From NCBI GenBank assembly GCA_011947345.1, contig JAAVTG010000043.1:930001-994000 (forward strand): a stretch of 64,000 nt of DNA, given 5' to 3'. Numbering within the stretch: the stretch's first letter is position 1; every line of letters starts with the position of its first letter. A model generated the notes under the pieces. That model did not search any database, had not been told where the DNA came from, and saw only the letters and a list, made by a program, of their open reading frames with translations. Below, in pieces: positions 56,170 through 64,000 of this stretch. The stretch is from Phytophthora quininea (taxonomy: Eukaryota; Oomycota; Peronosporomycetes; Peronosporales; Peronosporaceae). Made by a program: the position numbers and the translations under genes.

Positions 56170-57141
56170 ATGCCTTCTCCAGCAGAAGCGATTGATGAAG
56201 ACGAACGTGAACGTCAGCAGCGGTTTGAGGACGCGGAGCGTGAGCTCGTGGCGATGCTGGAAGCTGAGACCACCGACGAATCGGTCCGCAAGCGAAAACT
56301 TGTGGGACTGTTCGACCGCTTCCGAACGGAGTACACGCAGCTGAGTGTGAAGCTTCGCGAGAGTATGCGTCTTCAACGTCGACTCATGGACAAGTGTCTG
56401 CAGATGAAGAACGAGCTGGTGGTGTGCGGCCTTAAAATCAAAACCACGGAGCAAGTACAGGCGGACGAGATCAAAAGCCTCGTCTTCTATCGAGACGAGT
56501 GTGAGTTTGCCTGGAAGCAGAGCGCACTAAGCCAGGAGCGCGAGCGAGACGCCATGCGCATCATCGACGACCTCAGAGTCAAAGTGGAGGAACTGCAGCT
56601 GCAGGTCAAGCAGCTTGTAGCGTCCGGTGCTTCGACTTCTGTCAGTCGTCGACGACCTCACAGTGAAGGATCAAGCGAACTGCCGAGCTCTCCCATTCTG
56701 ATGTCGCCAAAGCTGCAGCAACGAATGGAGCATTCGCCTGCTCATTCTCGCGATGGCTTTGCGATGCCAACGCTGCTGTCGTTTGACGAGTGGAAAACTT
56801 CAACAAGAGTGTGGAGTCCCGCGACCCCGTTGGTATTTGGAGGTTCATCTCGAGCAGCAGCCACGCCGTCAAAGGACACTTTGTACGCGTCCGAATGGCA
56901 CCAGGAGATCACACGATGCGTCAGTGTGCCGAGTCTGCAGCCCACCCCAATGGAACGAGTGAGCTCGCCACAGCAGCAACAACGACTGAAATCAGCAATA
57001 ATACCAGATACAGCAGCACCAACTACCCGACCGCAGACGCAGCCGATAGCGCAAAGCTCGCAGCATTCGCCCATAGCTCGACGTGGAGGCACCCCGGCCA
57101 TCAAACGCCGAGCTCCGCGTCAACTACCTCACGTACTATAA
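56170..57141 (+). CDS. Coiled-coil protein of unknown function
   Basis: Residues 10-160 form a long charged coiled coil (RQQRFEDAERELVAMLEAE, LRESMRLQRRLMDKCLQMK, RIIDDLRVKVEELQLQVKQ). The second half is Ser/Pro/Gln-rich and disordered (SSPILMSPKLQQRMEHSP, IARRGGTPAIKRRAPRQ). No signal peptide or membrane span. The coil has a look reminiscent of ciliary or basal-body proteins, which is weak. The string GCTCACTTCGCCATC, 4-19 bases before the ATG, resembles an initiator. An alternative reading near the 3' end continues to 57301 in another frame. Confidence 0.7.
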   Translation: MPSPAEAIDEDERERQQRFEDAERELVAMLEAETTDESVRKRKLVGLFDRFRTEYTQLSVKLRESMRLQRRLMDKCLQMKNELVVCGLKIKTTEQVQADEIKSLVFYRDECEFAWKQSALSQERERDAMRIIDDLRVKVEELQLQVKQLVASGASTSVSRRRPHSEGSSELPSSPILMSPKLQQRMEHSPAHSRDGFAMPTLLSFDEWKTSTRVWSPATPLVFGGSSRAAATPSKDTLYASEWHQEITRCVSVPSLQPTPMERVSSPQQQQRLKSAIIPDTAAPTTRPQTQPIAQSSQHSPIARRGGTPAIKRRAPRQLPHVL

Positions 57142-57824
57142 AACACTTTTTTTTCGTATCAACGGCAAAAACTGGTGCCATGCTGACCGAAAGCGGTCAT
57201 CGTTTCAGCCACCACCAGCGGAGCCCTTCTTCGACTCGCCCCAAGAGAGCAAGATGATCATCCGTTTGATGAACAGCAACAACAACAACGTCAAAAGGTA
57301 GCCAAGTCGAACGGCTGGTCTATCTGTCGACGACACGACGACGCGCAACAAATTTGCGCGGAAATCAGCACCACCACCATGGTGTCGAGTTCGCGCTCGA
57401 CTTCAGCAGCACCAGCAGCTACAAACCTTCTTGTGTTTCCTCGTCAATTCCTCGGTTGAAAATGTCGCTGCGAGCTGCTCCCCATTCCATTTGCAGCCGC
57501 AGCGACACACCACGCGAACGAGTCAGAGCCATAAAGGAGCCGCGGGAGCACAACCACGTGCGCCACAGCTGGCCAAAAGCTGTTGCTGCCGAATTGCCAA
57601 CCAATTGCAATACTAGCCGCACCAATTCCCTCATAATTTTCACCCGAATACAAATAACAGCATATCTTATCTCCTGTAAATTACAATTAACGACTCCCGC
57701 TTACATCCTATCCATATACAATTGTCGAGTTATCTTTTTCCCGCAGTCTCTAACGGTAGACAGGCCGAGGGCCTGCTCGACGCTCGCCATTCTCGCTTTC
57801 CAGGGCCAAGTAGGAGCACGAGCC
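57142..57824. other. Intergenic
   Basis: No gene is seen. The first 160 bases might belong to a longer 3' end of the coiled-coil gene. The rest contains AT-rich sequence upstream of the GH5 gene. Confidence 0.45.
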
Positions 57825-59712
57825 ATGTACGGAGGCCACTCCCCATCGGGGAGAACGCAGGCGAGCGCACGCACTCGAACGTGTGGAGGGACACGAGCGA
57901 AGAGGAGATGTACGGGTCCTACCTGGGGCCGGGGGCCAACGACGTGGGCAGCGACGTGCCCATGATGCGCCCCACCATGAACGCGCGTCCCAGCACTGCC
58001 CTCCACCAGGACATTGCTGTGGGCCAGTTGGACGACCCGGGAGTCGGTGGGGGCGCCGTCCGCGAGAGCTACACGGGCCGCAAGGTGGTCTGGCCGGGGC
58101 GCTCTTCCTCCTGTTAGTGACCGCTGCGGCACTGGCGCTGATTACGTACTTTGGCATCCAAGAGTACGACAGCGCGCAGACGCAGGAGTCGCTCACGGAG
58201 GACGCCACCACGGTCAATAAAGCCAGGAAGTCCACCAGCGTCAAGAGCTGCTTGCTGCCGGACTACGTCACTGGGAACGGCAAGATCTACGCCGAGAACA
58301 GCAACACGGGCGACAAGAAGCAGATCATCTTTACAGGCATCAACTGGAGTGGCATGGAGAACGCCGAGGGCGTCCCGCACGGCCTGGCCACCAAGCAGGC
58401 CTACCTGGACGACATTGCGTCCAACCTGTCGGACTCTGGCTTTAACGCCGTGCGACTGCCGCTGAACGCGCAGATGATCATCGACAACTCAGCCCCCGAC
58501 ACGACGCTGTACGTCAACAGCCTGGACACGGACCTAAACGTCGACACGTACATTGACATGATCAAGAAGATCGTGCAGGGACTCGGCAAGCAGCAGATCG
58601 GTGTGCTGCTGGACATCCACAAGATCGATCCAAACTTCACGGACGACACGTCCGAGCACTTGTGGTACACGGACAACTATCCCATCAAAACAATGTACAC
58701 CATGTACGAGACGCTGGCGACTGAGCTCTGCAGCGACCTTGAGTACAATATCATTGGTATCGACCTCAAGAACGAGCCTGTGGGCGGCTGCTGGCCAAAA
58801 GACGATACGGACGCCTACTGTGCCTCGGACGTCAACTGGCCCCGTGCCGTCGAGACGATCGGCAACAAGATCTTGTCCATCTGCCCCAACTGGCTCATCG
58901 TGGCGGAAGGAAACTACGCCACCAACAACGTCGTGGAGATCAACGGCGCCAACGTGACCTTCAACGACTGGTACGGCGCCAGTCTGCAGAACGCGAGTGT
59001 GAACCCCATCGCACTGGGCACGGACAACAAGATCGTGTTTGCCCCGCACTTCTACTCGCCGAGTGTGTACCCGTCGTCCTACTTCTTTAAGAAACAGTCG
59101 TCCAGCGGCAGCACCGTGTCTGTGACCGAGTACCCGAACACGACGGATGGCAATGTGCTGCTGAAAGCTGCTCTGACGTCTGTTCTGGACGCGTCATTTG
59201 GTGATGCAGTGACGGAGGCTGGCGTGCCGACGTTCTACGGCGAGTTTGGTGGCATCTACGGCTCTGCCGAGAAGCTCGAAGGGCTCACGAGTACGCGTGT
59301 GATTGAGATGCTGATCGAATACGCAGAAGACATGAACATGACGGGAGGCTTTGCGTGGGCCATCAACCCGGACGGAAACTACGACTTTAACGACGAGTAC
59401 AGGCCTGACGACCCGTACCAGTACGGTCTGTACACAGACTCGTCTTGGGATGCATACCACACGGACTTTGCTACGGGCTTGCAGAAGCTCAAGGGCACAG
59501 GCTCGTTCCCGTGCTTCTCCAAGACCACGACGACGACATCTTCGTCTGGCAGTGGCAGTGCCACTGTCTCCGTTTCATTCGACTCTGCCAGCGGCTCGAA
59601 GAAGTCAACGACCACGTCGACAGCCACATCTGGATCTGCAGGGACCACAGCTTCGTCTGGAACTGCGGCTACTACTGCGGCAAGTGGAGCGGCCACGGCC
59701 ACGGCGGCATAG
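57825..59712 (+). CDS. Membrane-anchored GH5 glycoside hydrolase
   Basis: A type II membrane topology is predicted: a cytoplasmic N-terminal part of about 95 residues (MYGGHSP, SEEEMYGSYLGPG), one span (ALFLLLVTAAALALITYF) and an outer GH5 domain. Catalytic motifs: GIDLKNEP with the acid/base Glu at about residue 318 and FYGEFGG with the nucleophile Glu at about 472. Early motifs GINWSGMEN and NAVRLPLNA also fit GH5. The C terminus is a Ser/Thr/Ala-rich tail. Two one-base shifts, near 57848 and 58100, lie in GGGG runs. The substrate is probably a beta-glucan, either of the host wall or of the oomycete's own wall; not decidable here. Confidence 0.88.
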
Positions 59713-59887
59713 AGAGGAGGTGGCTAGGTACGTTGGGGCTCTGGATCGAGGCGGTCGAGGCGCCTTCATGTGTATTATGCATCCGGCCGCAGAGTTTTTG
59801 CCTTTGCATGTACATGCATAGCTTTTGTCTTTAATTTCTTGGCTTAAGGAACGTAAAATGCTCGGAAACTCAAGCGTTCGTGGATCT

Positions 59888-60600
59888 TCACGCCTCAGTC
59901 TTCAGCTTCTTCTGCAGTCGTTCCTCCTGCAGAGTACACGCCCGCTTGATCGTTGCGTTCTTGACCAGCAGCTCGTAGTATCTGTGCTGGTAGTTCTGCA
60001 GTTTGCTGGCATTGCGACTCTGCTCCTCTTGACGTGAGAGGTTGATCTGGTCGCTCTTGTCTTTGGTCTCCTTCACCACCCGCGCGTATTGAGCGCTCAT
60101 TCCGTCGATGACAGCAGCTTTAACTTGGGCCAACTTGGCTCCATAGCTCTGTTGCAGCTCCAGGTTCTCCACTCTACGCCAACAAGTACATGAGTTAACC
60201 TCGTTCTACCTATCCAATAAAATAGTAGTCCACCCCACCTATTGGTTTGGTGTTCTACCGTGACCTGGAGACGTTCTACCGCCTGCTCCCAAGCTTTGAG
60301 GTCCTTGGCCTGCTTCCCAGTAGGCTCCGTGACTTGATACCGGTTCATATCAATGGCGACCAGCGGTACATTGGCCGCGACACGCTTGAACTCGGTCTGG
60401 AGTCTCGCCCTACCTCCAAAGGTGGGCGAGTAGTCTGGCAGGTATGCCAAGTACTTGTCCTCTGGAGGCGAGAACTTGGCCATCTCCTGACGGATCAGCG
60501 CCTGGACCTGCTGCTGAGTGTGTGGCGAGTTGTACTCCGTGTCCAGGTAGCCCAGGGAGTCGATCAGCGCGCGGCTCTCGACCAGCAGCGGGCTCGTCAT
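59888..60600 (-). CDS. BCAS2/SPF27 pre-mRNA splicing factor
   Basis: Subunit of the Prp19/CDC5L complex. Exons 60239-60600 and 59888-60173, intron 60174-60238 (65 nt, GTGGGG...GCGTAG, phase 2), together 215 residues. Seen: SLGYLDTEYNSP near the start, YLAYLPDYSPTFGG, MNRYQVTEPTG, then NLELQQSYGAKLAQVKAAV and the coiled coil to KNATIKRACTLQEERL, all in the family order. Intact. It starts 94 bases from the F-box gene on the other strand, so the two share a promoter region. Confidence 0.92.
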
Positions 60601-60694
60601 GGCAGGTAGGGCGAGGTAGAGCGAAATTTTCAGAAAAGTGACACTAAAATGTAGTGACGTGTTGTCAGTTTTGAAATTCAGACAAAAAGCAAAC

Positions 60695-62447
60695 ATGAAC
60701 GGTGGAGACGCTGGATCAAGAGCCTCGCGACGACGTCCACAGCGCTGTAAGTCGAGCAAACGCAGTTCGATATTAAAGAAGAAGGACAACGTTGTCGTAC
60801 CGCTGAATCTGCAGTCGAAGCCGATGCGTGGTCGTGGAGAAAATCGCTCTCAAAGTAATGTGTCAACTCTACCGAATGACCTCTGGACACTGGTATTGCA
60901 ATTTTTGACGTGGCACGAGTCTACTGCAATGCTTATTGTGTGTTCCAATTGGAGGAATATCGCTCTGCAGAATAAAAAGCAGCACGCAGAGTGGCGGTCG
61001 ACGGTGGTGGGCCCTGCTGGTAGTGCGACTGAAAGTCTGGAGCTGTTACGAGCCAACCATTTGAATTGGGCTGACACAAGATTCGCACCGGACTTGGTGT
61101 TGATCTCTGCGGCTAGTGGAGATCCTACAGCGTGGCGTAATGGGGATTATTGGCGAGATATAATTGCAACTATTGAGGACGAAAAACTGCTGCCAAGAGC
61201 GTGTAGAATTGTTGGAATCTTCACGATGAATGCAGTGCTGAGGGAGGCTGGCGAGGACGACAAGGCGTCAACGACGAAGGATGTGACGTTGTCGATCTCT
61301 GTGCTGCATCTACCGGAGACAAAGGTGGAGATGGCTGCATTTGAGAGGAAGGAGCTTCGACGACACAGTCGAGGAGGAGCCGCTGTTGAAAATCCGTTCG
61401 AATTGATGGACCCCGAGGAAGATCCTCCCTCGTTTTGATGTTTGCAGTAAACGATCGAAGTGCGAGCGAACTGGTGCAAATTGTGGAGGAATGGCAGTCT
61501 GGAGCGGTTGTTGTAGGCGCCGTGTCGCCACTTGCGGACAGATGTGCTCCTCTCGTAACGTATTGCTGTTCTCGCGAATCGTCAAACTCTTCCCCCAACG
61601 ACGAAAACACAAAAGAAGCAACAAGCAACGACAGAAGTGTGGACAAATGGAGTTCCCATCGACACTACTATTGCGTTTGCATGGAAAAGTGGGTGTTCGT
61701 CCATTTTCTTCGAGTGGCTATCAACCGGTTTCGCCTGTCGTTCGCTGCGAGCGTGTCAACGTCGATGCTCAGCTTAATCAAGTGGTGACGTATGATCTCG
61801 TCTCGTTGTCTAGCCATGACTCATCTGAGGTCGTCACGCACAAGATCCTGGACCTCCTGGGGCCAGCTGAGCGACTTGCTATCGAACGAGGCAAAAGTCT
61901 TAACATCTTTTCGTGCCAGGACAAAGCTCCGTTGGAATCTCTTGCAGACTTCAGCCGCAACTGTTGCAGTCACCAGGTAGTTCCCTCCTCGACTGTGCTA
62001 GCGCAGATTGAGCGTTTGGAGTTTGTGTTTTGGGTGCAAGGTGGTTTGATGGCACTTCCTGGAGCTAGTTGGCAGCCAGGTGCCCATGGAGTTCTCGCGT
62101 CACTCGACCCTATGCGATCGTTTCCTGTGCTTACGGAGGCGCTCAAACGTAGCCAAGCAGAGCTCGACGCTCAGAAGAAACGAGCGTTTGGAGTTTTCGC
62201 AGCTGTGGGAGCAATGAACGAGGTCGACGACCACTCGCACGCTGATGAATTCGTTCGTTTGTACATGACAACGTTCAAAGATCTCCCATTAGGAGGTTGT
62301 CTCGTCAGCAGTTGTGTTGGGCCTGTGGCCTTCCCGGGAGGACTCCAACGAGCTGCCACGGGAAACTCGCCCAGGTCCAGACGCATACAACATGCGGCGC
62401 AATTTTCTATACGAAGAAGACGAGCTCAAATAAAACTCAATGATTAG
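60695..62447 (+). CDS. F-box protein, possibly FBXO22-like
   Basis: ATG at 60695. A basic N terminus is followed by an F-box (VSTLPNDLWTLVLQFLTW, VCSNWRNIALQNK). The long C-terminal part includes ASELVQIVEEWQSGAVVVGAVSP and VGVRPFSSSGYQPVSPVVR, which recall FIST-type sensory domains as found behind the F-box in FBXO22. This link is by pattern only. F-box proteins recruit substrates to SCF ubiquitin ligases. Two one-base shifts, near 61433 (TTTT) and 61640 (AAA), lie at homopolymers. The stop is at 62445-62447. About 584 residues. Confidence 0.75.
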
Positions 62448-62492
62448 ACGCGGTTCCATACCAATTGCACTCACTCCAGCTTGCCGTCGAAC

Positions 62493-64000
62493 TCATGCTT
62501 CGCTCCGACCGAACAGCTCCCGCATCAGCTCGCGGTCTTTCGCCTTTTCTGTCTCCCGTTGCTGTTGCAGCCGTTGGAAGATTTCCACCAAGCTCTGACC
62601 CTGACGGTCCGCAACTCGCTCCAGATAGGAGCCGTGGCCATTGTCGACAGGGAAACTGTCTTGAATCTTCCCAAGTAAGAACTCATGGTGCTCCTTGCGA
62701 GCAGTAGAGCTGTCCTTTCGGAATCGTTTGACAGCTTGTTCCAGCCTCTGCGTTTGCTGCTGAATGATCTCCGTAATGCACAACGTCGCAGAGCCCTCCA
62801 TGTCGTCAATCTCTCTTGTCCGCTTCCGCGAGGGTAGTGCGGGCATGGTACGAACGGAGCCAGGTCGAGGAGAAGGCGCCCTCACTGCAGCAGGCACAGA
62901 CCTGGCTGTCGGATCGCGGTAATCACTGGCCGAGTCGTCATCTGACGAAGACTCGGACGACAGTTCCGACGAAGACGAAGACGACGAAAAGAATCCTAAT
63001 CCTATCGGCACGTCTCCCACTCGAGCAGTTGTGGGCTTCTTTGACGTCGGGCGCTTCTTGAACACGCAACGCTGGACGACCACATCAGGATCGACGTAGC
63101 GTGAAGTGCCCGAAGCCCCATCCGTAGGGGTTTGTACGTCTTTCTTTTCGTTTCTTTCAGCTTCTGCCGGAGAAGTTCGTCAACCTGATCGACTGCATCA
63201 AACAGCTCGGCATCAACTGTGGCCAGTCCGTTAAAGTTGCGGTGCATTTTGCTCACTTTCTTGGCGATGTTGTGGCGATCAGTAGGGTCCAGTTCAAACC
63301 ACGAAACCGAATTCGTGGCGTCTGCGCTTTCGTTGTATGCGTAGATAAACTCGTACGAGTCCATGAGGTATCTCGCCCGCATAACAGCGACATTGAGTGG
63401 ATTGCCCCCACCCAATTCCTGGTATCGACGGAAGAACCTATCCTTCTCTTCCTCAAACAAGTAGCGTCGAGTGCGACGCCCTTCCAGTAGTTCTCCACAG
63501 GCTTCTGCCAGTTTGAGTAGCTCGTCCTCATCCCAGTCTACAGCTTGTTTCTCTGATCTCGACTCCCTGGCTTGGCGTTTCTCCTCGTGCTTTGCTTTCG
63601 GGGTTTCCTCAGGTAGCTGTCTCTTCGGCCTACCTGGTTGATGAGCATCCTCCTTTTCCTTTGGTGCTGGGGAATCGTATCGTCCTCGTCGTCGTGGGGA
63701 GAATGCGTTCAAGTACCTCATACAGTTCCTGGTTCAGATCCATCACCGTTTTGTTCTTCCAACCGCGGATCTCCTCCATTCTCTCCCTTGGAGACAAGTT
63801 AAACCAAACAGAGCTGTCGCCATACTTTTCCTTGATCGATTTGGAGACGCCCAGAAATGAAGACTTTAACGCAATCATCTTGTTGCGAACGCTATGGATG
63901 CTTCGGTTCCTGTTGAGAGGCCCCTCCTGAAGCTTTGTAAAGTGCTCATATACCGCTTCAATCGACGAGGCGAGTCGACTGTTGTTGCTCACCTTGGATC
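62493..64000 (-). CDS. Myb/SANT-like DNA-binding protein, 5' end outside window
   Basis: The frame is open to the right edge (RLASSIEAVYEHFTKLQEG, WFNLSPRERMEEIRGWKNK), so the start is missing. A second domain, DWDEDELLKLAEACGELLEG with YLMDSYEFIYAYNESAD, resembles a Myb/SANT-like or trihelix fold. Then come a basic linker, a Ser-rich acidic patch (FFSSSSSSSELSS) and a coiled C terminus (QQTQRLEQAVKRFRKD, FQRLQQQRETEKAKDREL). One-base shifts near 63700, 63680 and 63150 lie in CCCC and AAAA runs. A transcription factor or a domesticated transposon partner are both possible. Confidence 0.65.

Overview
The window looks like nuclear DNA of a plant-pathogenic oomycete, most likely Phytophthora or a close Peronosporales relative. 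The evidence is the combination of an RxLR-type effector remnant, Crinkler-like N-terminal domains, a cluster of secreted Kazal-like protease inhibitors, a PL3 pectate lyase, START-FYVE and BT1-transporter families, short introns of about 60-75 nt with GTRNGT-like donors, a gypsy chromovirus and a Crypton-type recombinase. No species can be named from the sequence alone.

Layout. 1-8.8 kb: end of an unknown gene, a BT1 folate/biopterin-type transporter, a PL3 pectate lyase on the minus strand with a stray copy of its acidic tail in inverted orientation nearby, a WD40-repeat protein, and a small secreted Cys-rich protein. 9-20 kb: prolyl-tRNA synthetase, three tandem Kazal-like inhibitors, a medium-chain acyl-CoA dehydrogenase, a bZIP factor with an altered DNA-contact signature, and an astacin protease. 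20.7-27.5 kb: a small secreted protein divergent from the astacin and sharing a Cys domain with it, a START-FYVE protein, and an RCC1 protein with two BTB domains. 28.1-35 kb: a complete 6.8 kb Ty3/gypsy element (minus strand) with identical 148 bp LTRs and a 5 bp target duplication, carrying an extra 301-codon ORF on its antisense strand. 36-41 kb: an RxLR-like effector without an ATG, a Crinkler-like small gene, a KLHDC4-type kelch protein and a mitochondrial-type MinD. 41.2-43 kb: a decayed Crypton. 43-46 kb: gene-poor repeats. 46-54 kb: a family of multi-pass membrane proteins (one intact, one different, one pseudogene) interleaved with two more Crinkler-like copies. 54-64 kb: a secreted M13 metallopeptidase, a coiled-coil protein, a membrane-anchored GH5 glycosidase, the BCAS2/SPF27 splicing factor, an F-box protein and the 3' part of a Myb/SANT-like gene that runs off the right edge.

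How the parts fit together. The secreted hydrolases (PL3, astacin, M13, GH5), the Kazal inhibitors and the effector-like genes fit a pathogen that attacks host walls and counters host proteases. They sit between conserved housekeeping genes (ProRS, ACADM, MinD, BCAS2, KLHDC4), with transposons concentrated at 28-45 kb.

Quality caveat. About twenty otherwise convincing genes are broken by single-base frameshifts. Most of these lie at a short homopolymer and would be repaired by one additional base of that homopolymer. I read most of them as consensus errors in this assembly, not as pseudogenes. Coordinates of such genes span the whole apparent locus.
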